Shown here piece after piece: positions 9,010 through 15,060 of a stretch of DNA of 37,261 nucleotides (position 1 is the stretch's first letter; every line of letters begins with the position of its first letter). Where the stretch lies: NCBI GenBank assembly GCA_005503065.1, contig SCOE01000048.1, positions 1 through 37,261 on the forward strand. The letters are read 5' to 3'. The notes beneath the pieces are model-generated. The model was not told the origin of the DNA, made no database searches, and saw only the letters and a list, made by a program, of their open reading frames with translations. Source of the DNA: Comamonadaceae bacterium ALPHA2B (GTDB lineage Bacteria; Pseudomonadota; Gammaproteobacteria; Burkholderiales; Burkholderiaceae_C). A program made the translations under genes and the position numbers.

Positions 9010-9207
9010 ATGAACAAGGACCAGGTTGCAGGACGCGTGGAAGAAGCCAAGGGCAAGCTCAAGGAAGTCGCCGGCAAGGTGACCGGCAACGAACGGCTCG
9101 AGGCCGATGGCGTGACGGACCAGGCTGCCGGCAAGGTGCAGAGCACCTACGGCGACGCGAAGAGCAAGGTCAAGGACACGGCACAGAAGGCCGTCGACAA
9201 GATCTGA
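9010..9207 (+). CDS. CsbD family stress protein
   Basis: This 65-residue, highly charged, Lys/Ala/Gly-rich protein has the CsbD pattern (MNKDQVAGRVEEAKGKLKEV, then KVTGNERLEADG). CsbD proteins are small helical proteins of unknown mechanism that accumulate in general stress; in Bacillus the gene belongs to the sigma-B regulon. GAAAGGAA lies directly before the ATG as ribosome binding site. The gene heads a short block of envelope/stress genes and lies 29 bases upstream of the BON lipoprotein. Confidence 0.93.
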   Translation: MNKDQVAGRVEEAKGKLKEVAGKVTGNERLEADGVTDQAAGKVQSTYGDAKSKVKDTAQKAVDKI

Positions 9208-9236
9208 ACACGGGCGACCGTCAGGGAGTGCATACG

Positions 9237-9755
9237 ATGACCATGAACATTCATCCATCGTTCGGACGCCTTGCCCTCGTGGCCGGCAGCACCGCTCTGG
9301 CACTGGTGCTCGCCGGCTGCGACCGTGCCGACAACAAGACCGCCGGCCAGCAACTGGACACCGCCATCGCCAAGACCGAACAGGCGGCCCGCAACGCGAA
9401 GGCGACCACGGAATCGCTGGCTGCCGACGCCAAGGCCAGGATCGACGAGAAGGCGCCAGCGGCCGAATCGGCCGTCAAGGACGGCGCCGCCCGCGCCAGC
9501 GAGGCCACGCGTGAGGCAGGTGCGGCGATCGCCGGGGCGGTGGACGATGCCACGATCACGGCCAGCGTGTCGGCCGGCCTGGCCAAGGACAGCGAGCTCA
9601 GCGCCCTGCGGATCGACGTCGACACCAAGGCCGGCGTCGTCACGCTGAAGGGCCCGGCCCCGACCGTGGCCGCCAAGGCGCGCGCCGAGGAGATCGCTCG
9701 CAACGTCAAGGGCGTGAGCCGCGTGGACAACGCGCTCGAAGTCAGAGCGTCGTGA
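9237..9755 (+). CDS. BON-domain lipoprotein
   Basis: This 172-residue precursor has a signal peptide ending in a lipobox (LVLAGC, lipidated Cys28). An Ala/Lys/Glu-rich helical linker (about 40-100) follows, then one BON domain (about 103-172) with the usual TASVSAGLAKDSELSALRIDVDT and GVVTLKGPAPT strands. BON domains bind phospholipid or envelope components; OsmY and DolP are the studied examples. It is probably anchored to the outer membrane and involved in envelope stress. AGGGAG precedes the ATG at 9237. It follows CsbD closely and ends at a strong terminator. Confidence 0.88.
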   Translation: MTMNIHPSFGRLALVAGSTALALVLAGCDRADNKTAGQQLDTAIAKTEQAARNAKATTESLAADAKARIDEKAPAAESAVKDGAARASEATREAGAAIAGAVDDATITASVSAGLAKDSELSALRIDVDTKAGVVTLKGPAPTVAAKARAEEIARNVKGVSRVDNALEVRAS

Positions 9756-9794
9756 CGTGAGCGGCACGCCGCAGCAACCCGCTCGGCGGTGAGG

Positions 9795-9835
9795 CCCCAG
9801 CAAAAAGCCCGGCACTGCCGGGCTTTTTGCTGGGG
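9795..9835. terminator. Bidirectional rho-independent terminator
   Basis: This is a perfect 19-bp inverted repeat (9795-9813 and 9817-9835, loop ACT). It contains an A5 run on the left arm and a T5 run on the right arm, so it can act on both strands. It lies between the BON gene (plus) and the ferritin-like gene (minus), which converge here. Confidence 0.93.
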
Positions 9836-9846
9836 CATCGGCGGCC

Positions 9847-10398
9847 TCACTTGGTCAGCCAGTCCTTCAGCTCGTCGGCGTGCTCTTCCTCGTCGGTCAG
9901 GATTTCCTCCAGCATGCGGCGCGTAGTGGGGTCCTTGTCGCCGATCAGCGCGATCATCTGGCGGTAGCTTTCGACCGCGATGCGCTCGGCCTTGAGGTTG
10001 GCGCGCACCATCGCCTGCAGCTCCGAGGACTCGTCGTAGTCGGCATGGCTGCGCTCGAGCAGGTGCGTGGGCGCGAAGTCGGGCTCACCGCCAAGCTGGA
10101 CGATGCGCTCGGCGATCTTGTCCGCGTGGGCCGACTCCTCGTTGGCGTGCACGAGGAACTCGTCCGCGATGGCCGGCGACGACACGCCGCTGGCGGTGAA
10201 GTAGTGGCGCTTGTAGCGCAGCACGCACACCAGTTCGGTGGCGAGGGCGTCGTTGAGCAGCTTGACGATGTCGTCGCGCCAGGGGCCGTAGCTGGGCGTG
10301 ACGGCGCCCTCGTCCAGCTCCTTGCCGGCGGCTTCGATGGCGCGTTCGTCCAGCTGCAGGCGCTGGTTCCCAGCGCCTTCGGATGTGTTGGCGTTCAT
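9847..10398 (-). CDS. Ferritin-like (bacterioferritin/Dps-type) domain protein
   Basis: This 183-residue protein is predicted to form a four-helix ferritin-like bundle with di-iron-type motifs: ATELVCVLRYKRHYF, then EFLVHANEESAHADKIAERI, then a C-terminal LTDEEEHADELKDWL. The EESAH and EEEH motifs supply carboxylates and histidines for an iron site. The first ~40 residues are a polar extension. Iron storage or protection from oxidative damage is the likely role. The start at 10398 has AAAGGA upstream and overlaps the previous gene's stop (ATGA). It is the last gene of a reverse-strand operon with three YqjDEK-like genes. Confidence 0.85.
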   Translation of the reverse strand: MNANTSEGAGNQRLQLDERAIEAAGKELDEGAVTPSYGPWRDDIVKLLNDALATELVCVLRYKRHYFTASGVSSPAIADEFLVHANEESAHADKIAERIVQLGGEPDFAPTHLLERSHADYDESSELQAMVRANLKAERIAVESYRQMIALIGDKDPTTRRMLEEILTDEEEHADELKDWLTK

Positions 10399-10853
10399 GG
10401 TTCTCGATCCTTTCGTGGGGTTGGGTTCTTCTTGTGCATCAGGGTGGTCACGACATCGGCGACGTCGGATGTCTTGAGCACCAGCGCGAGCAGCGCCGTG
10501 GCCGACAGCAGGCGCCAGGGCCGTACCACCACGAGCACGGCGCCCGTCGCCGCCGCCGCGAGCACCAACTGGGCGGGTTGTTCGCGTGCCCGGCGCTCCA
10601 GGGCCGGTCGTGCCAGCCGAAGCATTGCATTGGCGGGGTGCCGTCGCCACCAGCGTGCGGCCATGCGTTGGCCGAGCGGCAGCCAGGGCACGGTTGCGAA
10701 CCAGCCGGCGGCCCTGGAAGAAGGCAGCGCTGAGTCGATCGGCTGTTGCGGCTCCGGGCCCGGGGCCCCGCCCGACAATTCGGCCAACAGCGCGGCCCGG
10801 GAGGCGGCCAGGCGCTCTTGCGGCGGGCGTGTGGGCGGACGCGGATCAGCCAT
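10395..10853 (-). CDS. Hypothetical protein, YqjK-like position
   Basis: This 152-residue protein has a hydrophilic N-terminal half with Arg/Pro/Gln and one or two hydrophobic stretches near the C-terminus (QLVLAAAATGAVLVVV and LLSATALLALVL). It sits third after a DUF883 (YqjD-like) gene and a holin-superfamily (YqjE-like) gene, the place of yqjK in enterobacteria, but I see no clear sequence signature. The start at 10853 is chosen because it gives an 8-base overlap with the upstream gene; the reading frame remains open further upstream. Confidence 0.65.
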   Translation of the reverse strand: MADPRPPTRPPQERLAASRAALLAELSGGAPGPEPQQPIDSALPSSRAAGWFATVPWLPLGQRMAARWWRRHPANAMLRLARPALERRAREQPAQLVLAAAATGAVLVVVRPWRLLSATALLALVLKTSDVADVVTTLMHKKNPTPRKDREP

Positions 10854-11226
10854 GCCGACGCTCCTGCAGTGCACGCAAGGCGCGAACGTCGGCCTGGAAT
10901 TGGGCACCGAGGTCATCGAAGCCGTGGAAGGACGCGGGCCGCACCGCGATCCACGTGCCGATCACCGCCAATGCCGCGGCGGCTGCGGGCACGGCCACCA
11001 GCACCCACGAGAACTGTGCGTGGAGCACCCCCAGCATGATCGCCGTGCCGATGAGGGACAACGCGGTGAGGGCGCTGACAGCGGCCACGGCGCCGGCGAT
11101 GAGGCGTGCCACGATGCCGTGCGTGGCCGTTGCCACTTCTTGGCGCACCAGGGCGCCATAGTTGGCGGCGTGCTCCGCGAGGAGGTGGGGGTGCCGCAGT
11201 GCCGCCGAGAAAAGGGGATGCCACAT
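10846..11226 (-). CDS. Phage-holin-superfamily membrane protein (YqjE-like)
   Basis: This 126-residue protein has two adjacent membrane helices (about 42-67 and 71-94) flanked by soluble ends, the plan of the YqjE / actinobacteriophage holin superfamily III proteins. These chromosomal proteins are not lysis proteins; in E. coli YqjD and YqjE are stationary-phase inner-membrane proteins, and YqjD binds ribosomes. It starts 28 bases after the DUF883 gene and overlaps the next gene by 8 bases. There is no phage gene nearby. Confidence 0.8.
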   Translation of the reverse strand: MWHPLFSAALRHPHLLAEHAANYGALVRQEVATATHGIVARLIAGAVAAVSALTALSLIGTAIMLGVLHAQFSWVLVAVPAAAAALAVIGTWIAVRPASFHGFDDLGAQFQADVRALRALQERRHG

Positions 11227-11254
11227 GGGGGCGCTGCGGTGAGCTGGTGCTCGA

Positions 11255-11632
11255 TCAGTAGTCGTCGCGGTTGCGGCGCGTGGCCAGCACCAGCAGGGCG
11301 GTGATGGCCGCCCCGGCGGCTGCGGCCACGAGCACCGAACGCACTGGCTGGTCGGCGATGTAACGCGTGGTCACCTGCGCGGCCTCGCCGAAGCGTTCCT
11401 GCGCACGCACGCCGGTCTTGGATGCGGCTTCCAGGCCGCGCTGCACAGCCTGCTGGACGCGGGAGGCGATCTGCTCGACCGCCGGCTCCATGTCGCTGCG
11501 CAGACTGCGCACCTTCTGGCCTGCGGCGTCGACGGCGTTCTGCGCATAGGCACGCGTGCTGTCGACGGCGTCCTGTGCGGTGCTGCGCAGATCGTCGGCC
11601 AGTTGCGAGGGGGTCTTGGCGGTCGAGTTCAT
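11255..11632 (-). CDS. DUF883 (ElaB/YqjD-like) membrane-anchored protein
   Basis: This 125-residue protein has a long amphipathic helical region (about 1-85, Ala/Gln/Arg-rich). A single C-terminal membrane anchor follows, introduced by YIADQPVRSVLVAAAAG, very close to the family's typical xxxPxxSxxxAAxxG motif. ElaB/YqjD proteins are tail-anchored inner-membrane proteins linked to stationary phase; YqjD associates with ribosomes. AAGGAAG lies before the ATG. It is the first gene of the reverse-strand operon leading to the ferritin-like gene. Confidence 0.9.
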   Translation of the reverse strand: MNSTAKTPSQLADDLRSTAQDAVDSTRAYAQNAVDAAGQKVRSLRSDMEPAVEQIASRVQQAVQRGLEAASKTGVRAQERFGEAAQVTTRYIADQPVRSVLVAAAAGAAITALLVLATRRNRDDY

Positions 11633-11678
11633 GAAACTTCCTTTGCGATGGACAACAGAGATGAAAGGGGTGGCTCGT

Positions 11679-11691
11679 GCTTCGATGCTAG
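11679..11691 (-). promoter_or_regulatory. Candidate -10 region upstream of the DUF883 gene
   Basis: Read on the minus strand this is CTAGCATCGAAGC, holding a TAGCAT hexamer that coincides with the DUF1328 stop codon. A near match (CTATTCTCGAAGC) lies before the small gene at 14888, with the same CTA-N4-CGAAGC spacing. The similarity suggests a shared promoter class, but this is only two sites. Confidence 0.3.
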
Positions 11692-11861
11692 CGCGCTTGG
11701 CCGCGGCGCATGAGCCCGGCGATGAAGCTGGCGATCGTGAGGATGGCGAAGATCACGAAAAGAAGTTTCGCGATACCCACTGCACCAGCGGCGATGCCCC
11801 CGAAGCCGAACAACGCTGCCACCAGGGCGATGACGAGAAAAACAACGGTGTAGTGCAGCAT
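11688..11861 (-). CDS. DUF1328 family small membrane protein
   Basis: This 57-residue peptide has two membrane helices and the DUF1328 pattern ([20 protein letters not shown], then [17 protein letters not shown]). Such YtjA-like peptides are common near general-stress genes; the function is unknown. The internal start at 11861 is preferred to the longer frame because GAGGAG lies just before it and the family begins at this Met. Confidence 0.93.
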   Translation of the reverse strand: MLHYTVVFLVIALVAALFGFGGIAAGAVGIAKLLFVIFAILTIASFIAGLMRRGQAR

Positions 11862-11939
11862 GCGGCGCTCCTCTGGAATGTGGACGAGCCCCGGGCCGGG
11901 TCTGGCAGACAGGAAAACCAGCACCAGGGCGTTGGACGA

Positions 11940-11996
11940 AGCTTAGAAGCGCCGCCTTCCGACCCCTGTCAGCAGCCGAGGGGACGGCCCGTAGGA
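11940..11996 (-). promoter_or_regulatory. Candidate stress promoter of the DUF1328 gene
   Basis: On the minus strand, TTTCCTAC (TCCTAC at 11996-11991) is followed by CTTCTAAGCTTCG (CTTCTAA at 11949-11943). The first-base distance is 47 bases, against 46 for the matching pair before the CsbD gene. TAAGCT would be the -10 hexamer. Confidence 0.35.
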
Positions 11997-12027
11997 AAGC
12001 ACCGAATCGCCCCAGCGCCGCCACGCA

Positions 12028-13374
12028 TCAGTGTGGGCGAGTGGGCAGCATGGCCTGCAGGCGGGTGCCCTCGCCGGGTGCCGAGCTCACGGTGAGCTTG
12101 CCGCCAGCGGCTTCGACGCGGTGGCGCATGCCGGCCAGCCCGTGCGTCGATGGGCGTGCGAGCTGCGCATCGAAGCCGCGGCCGTTGTCGCTGACTTCGA
12201 CGATCAGGTGGTTGTCGTAATTCTTCAGCACGATCGTCGCCTCGGTGGCTTCGGCGTACTTGCCGATGTTGGTCAGGCCTTCCTGGATCATGCGGTAGAC
12301 GGTGAGCTGCCGCGCTTCGTCCATCACCACCGGCTCCAGCACCATTTCGACCTGGATGCCCGAGCGGTCGGCGAACTCTCGGCCCAGGATCTCCAGCGAG
12401 GCCACGAGGCCAAGGTTGGAAAGCGAGGAGGGGCGCAGGTCCTCGATGATGCGGCGCTTGAGCGCAATGCCGGAATTGAGCAGTTCGGTCAGGTGCTGCA
12501 GGCGCTGGGTGGCTTCGGGCGAGTCGGCCAGCCGCGACTTCAGCCGCGCGACGTCGAGCTTGGCCGCGGTAAGCAGTGCACCGAGTTCGTCGTGCAGTTC
12601 TCGCGCAAGGAAGCCGCGCTCGGTCTCACGCACTTCCTGCAGGTGCGTGGCCAACTCCGCAAGCGAGGCGGTGCGCTCGCGGACCTCCGCCTCGAGGGTA
12701 TTGCGCTCGCGCTGCAGCGCGAGTTGCTGGCGTTCGCCGGCCGATTGCAGCGCATGGGTCTGCCGCAGGTACAGGAAGAACGCGAGCAGCCCCGCGAGCG
12801 CGATGATGCCGATGCCGCCGCGCGCCAGGGTCAGCGCCCGCCCGACCTGTTCCTGCCCGGCCTTGAGCGATCGCTCGCTCAAGGCCGCCAGCGCCGCGGC
12901 CTGCTCCCGGATCCGGTTCATTTCTTCGCGGCCCACGTCGGTGGTCAGCACGAAGCGGGAGGCATCCGTGTTGCCATCACGCGTGAGCCTCAGGCTCATG
13001 TCCATCTCGGCAAGCTTGCGCGACAGGTGGTCCGCCAGCTGGGAGAGGTGTATCTGCTCGGCCGGCCGGTTCGCATAGAGGATGCGCAGGCGGGCAAGGT
13101 GCACGCCGATATCCTTGATCGCGCTGTCGTAGGGTTCGCGGTAGCGTGCCTCGCCGGTCAGCATGTAGCCTCGCTGGCCGGTCTCGGCATCGAGCACGTC
13201 CTGCAACAGCGCGTTGACCGCGAAGCGCGCCTCCTGCGCCTGGCTGATCTCGGCCAGCGCCTTGCTGGACTGGCGGTACCCCGCCTCGTTGATGCCCACG
13301 AGCACCAGCGTGGCCAGCAGGGCCAATCCCAGGCTCCAGACCAGCTTCGAGAAGAACAACCGGCGCATCAACAT
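12028..13374 (-). CDS. CHASE3-type sensor histidine kinase (NarL-system class)
   Basis: This 448-residue kinase has a membrane helix at about 11-29 and a periplasmic CHASE3-like helical sensor (about 38-170, containing LDAETGQRGYMLTG). A second helix spans about 186-204, and a coiled coil at about 212-250 follows. Next is the HisKA_3 dimerisation domain with phospho-acceptor His261 (FLARELHDELGALLTAAKLD). The HATPase domain carries Asn369 in the N box (MIQEGLTNIGKYA) and DNGRGFD at 396-402. All catalytic residues are present. It is transcribed divergently from a LuxR-type response regulator, its likely partner. MLMRR (13374) is used; MRR at 13368 is an alternative. Confidence 0.92.
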   Translation of the reverse strand: MLMRRLFFSKLVWSLGLALLATLVLVGINEAGYRQSSKALAEISQAQEARFAVNALLQDVLDAETGQRGYMLTGEARYREPYDSAIKDIGVHLARLRILYANRPAEQIHLSQLADHLSRKLAEMDMSLRLTRDGNTDASRFVLTTDVGREEMNRIREQAAALAALSERSLKAGQEQVGRALTLARGGIGIIALAGLLAFFLYLRQTHALQSAGERQQLALQRERNTLEAEVRERTASLAELATHLQEVRETERGFLARELHDELGALLTAAKLDVARLKSRLADSPEATQRLQHLTELLNSGIALKRRIIEDLRPSSLSNLGLVASLEILGREFADRSGIQVEMVLEPVVMDEARQLTVYRMIQEGLTNIGKYAEATEATIVLKNYDNHLIVEVSDNGRGFDAQLARPSTHGLAGMRHRVEAAGGKLTVSSAPGEGTRLQAMLPTRPH

Positions 13375-13405
13375 GCCATCGAATCCGTCACGCGAACAAT
13401 TTCAT

Positions 13406-13428
13406 GAATAATGGTTGACAACTTATTC
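13406..13428. promoter_or_regulatory. Near-palindrome between the kinase and regulator genes
   Basis: GAATAA (13406-13411) and TTATTC (13423-13428) form an inverted repeat. The centre is GTTG-A-CAAC, in an AT-rich island within a GC-rich gap. A TTGACA -35-like hexamer (13415-13420) lies inside. It could be the operator and promoter of the divergent two-component genes. Confidence 0.4.
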
Positions 13429-13477
13429 GCGGCATGGGCCGGTGGAACGATGTGCCACCTGATGGAGAGAGCGACAG

Positions 13478-14110
13478 ATGATCAAGATCGGCATTGTGGA
13501 CGACCACGCGATCGTGCGGTCCGGGTTGAAGCAGTTTTTCTCCGAGCACGTGGACTTGCGCGTCGTGGGTGAAGCATCCACTGGACGCGAGGCCATCGAA
13601 CTCGTGCGCACCACCGAACTCGACGTGCTGGTGATGGACCTGTCGATGCCCGGGCAGAGCGGCATCGACGCACTGGCGATGATCCGCGCCAAGGCGCCCG
13701 ACGTCGGCATCCTCATCCTCAGCGGCTATCCCGAAGAGCACTACGCGATGAACCTCATCCGCCAGGGCGCCTCGGGCTACCTCAACAAGGACTGCGAGCC
13801 GCTGGAGATCGTCAACGCGATCCGCACCATCGCCATGGGCCGGCGCTACATCACGCCCGCGGTGGCGGAGCTGCTGGCGCGCCAGCTCGACCGCAAGGAT
13901 GACGCGGCGCCGCACGAGCAGTTGTCCGAGCGCGAGTTCCAGGTCTTCCTCAAGCTGGCCAAGGGCGAGACGGCGGGCGAGATCGCCAAGACGCTGTCGC
14001 TGTCGGTGAAGACGGTGAGCACCTACCGCACGCGGCTGATGGAGAAGATGAACCTGTCCTCCAACAGCGACCTCACGTACTACGCCCTGAAGAACAAGCT
14101 CATCGACTGA
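13478..14110 (+). CDS. LuxR/NarL-family response regulator
   Basis: This 210-residue regulator has a receiver domain (1-120) with the acidic pair Asp8/Asp9 (IVDDH), phospho-acceptor Asp54 (LVMDLSMPG) and Lys104 (GYLNKD). A LuxR-type helix-turn-helix follows at about 143-205 (LSEREFQVFLKLAKGETAGE, then LSVKTVSTYRTRLMEKM). It should bind DNA when phosphorylated by the divergently encoded CHASE3 kinase. NarL-family half-sites of the TTCCTA type occur before nearby stress genes, but binding is an inference. A GAGAGAGCGACAG purine stretch lies before the ATG. Confidence 0.95.
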   Translation: MIKIGIVDDHAIVRSGLKQFFSEHVDLRVVGEASTGREAIELVRTTELDVLVMDLSMPGQSGIDALAMIRAKAPDVGILILSGYPEEHYAMNLIRQGASGYLNKDCEPLEIVNAIRTIAMGRRYITPAVAELLARQLDRKDDAAPHEQLSEREFQVFLKLAKGETAGEIAKTLSLSVKTVSTYRTRLMEKMNLSSNSDLTYYALKNKLID

Positions 14111-14152
14111 GTCTCGCGGCGGCAAGGCGGCCGGCCGCCGGGGCGCCGTGCA

Positions 14153-14170
14153 CCGGGCCTCAGGGCCCGG
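14153..14170. terminator. Short GC-rich hairpin between convergent regulators
   Basis: CCGGGCC (14153-14159) and GGCCCGG (14164-14170) form a 7-bp stem with a TCAG loop at the stop codon of the lone receiver gene. No T-run follows on either strand, so it is only a weak terminator candidate. Confidence 0.3.
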
Positions 14171-14567
14171 GATCGCTCGCCGTCGCGGCCTGCTGGCTGT
14201 GCGCAATGCAGAAGTCGACCAGTGCGTCGATCTCGTTGGACTTGTCGAACACGGCATCCACGCCCAGTTGGGCACAGCGCTTGCGGATGTCCGGCGTCGC
14301 GTAGTTGCTCAAGACCACCACTTTCTGCTGCGGGCCGCGCGCCGCGCAGGCCTGCAGCACGCCCAGGCCGCTGCCCTGCTTGAGGAAGAGGTCCACGATC
14401 GCCAGGTGCCAGTCGCCGGCGTGATCGCGCAGCCATCGACGTGCATCGTTTTCCGTCTCCGCGAAACCGACGGCATTCACGTCGGTCAACTCCTCGAGCG
14501 TGCCGACCAGGTTCTCGCGGATGGTGAGGTTGTCCTCCACGATGTAGGTGTTGAGTCGCTGGCTCAT
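14160..14567 (-). CDS. Stand-alone receiver-domain response regulator
   Basis: This 135-residue protein is one receiver domain without an output domain. Acidic residues Glu11/Asp12 (YIVEDN), phospho-acceptor Asp59 (AIVDLFL), Ser87 and Lys109 (VFDKS) are in place. It may act as a phosphate sink or shuttle, or signal by protein contact. It converges on the LuxR-type regulator with a gap of 49 bases, and no kinase is fused or directly adjacent to it. Crosstalk with the CHASE3 kinase 1.2 kb away is plausible but unproven. Confidence 0.9.
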   Translation of the reverse strand: MSQRLNTYIVEDNLTIRENLVGTLEELTDVNAVGFAETENDARRWLRDHAGDWHLAIVDLFLKQGSGLGVLQACAARGPQQKVVVLSNYATPDIRKRCAQLGVDAVFDKSNEIDALVDFCIAHSQQAATASDPGP

Positions 14568-14887
14568 GGCTCAGAGCGCCAGAGCCGAGCCCGCGCCACT
14601 CCCTGCAGCTGATTTGCCTCAGTCTGTAAAACCATGGTCCGCATGCTACGGCTTTGCGCCCTGGTCGGGATGCAAGGTTCGGCGGCTTGAAGTCGTAGGA
14701 GTGGTCCCACATTTCCGCGGGATCCGGCGCAAGTAGTCCTCCACGCACACGGCCTGCCGAGCCGCGCTGACCAAGGGCAATGCAGGGTCTTCCTATTCTC
14801 GAAGCTCTGGCGGGGATCGACCGAACGCGCTCGATCGTGGCCCTGCCGGGCTTCCATTCAACACCAAGACAAGAAGGATCCACTGCC
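14568..14887. other. Intergenic region of 320 bases, no gene seen
   Basis: This stretch holds no convincing gene. It contains CACATTT at 14708-14714 and a promoter-like CTTCCTATTCTCGAAGC at 14789-14805, whose TATTCT hexamer (14794-14799) could drive the small gene at 14888. GTAGGA occurs at 14695-14700. The TCCTAC/CTTCCTA pair spacing of the csbD promoter is not kept here. Confidence 0.5.
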
Positions 14888-15049
14888 ATGAAGGCTGTTG
14901 CCAGCTATGTGATCGCGGGCGTTCTTGCGCTGGCAGCAGCGCTGGCGACGATGAATGGTGATGCCGGCATGGCGGAGGTGCACGTGGCCAACGCTGCACG
15001 GGGCGATGCGATGCTGTCCATGGACTGGTTGTGGCCTTCGGTCCGCTGA
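14888..15049 (+). CDS. Small hypothetical secreted or membrane peptide
   Basis: This 53-residue peptide has a hydrophobic segment (residues 4-21, SYVIAGVLALAAALATM) resembling a signal or anchor and a short polar C-terminus. AAGAAGGA lies about ten bases upstream of the ATG, which is the main evidence that it is real. I do not recognise a family. A promoter-like CTTCCTATTCTCGAAGC lies about 90 bases upstream. It ends 11 bases before the AsmA-like gene and may be co-transcribed with it. Confidence 0.55.
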   Translation: MKAVASYVIAGVLALAAALATMNGDAGMAEVHVANAARGDAMLSMDWLWPSVR

Positions 15050-15060
15050 GGCCCCGCTAG

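Noticed and set aside
10846-11226. A phage holin that might mark a prophage.
   Set aside because: It is a YqjE-like chromosomal protein within a stress operon; no other phage gene, integrase or attachment site is near.
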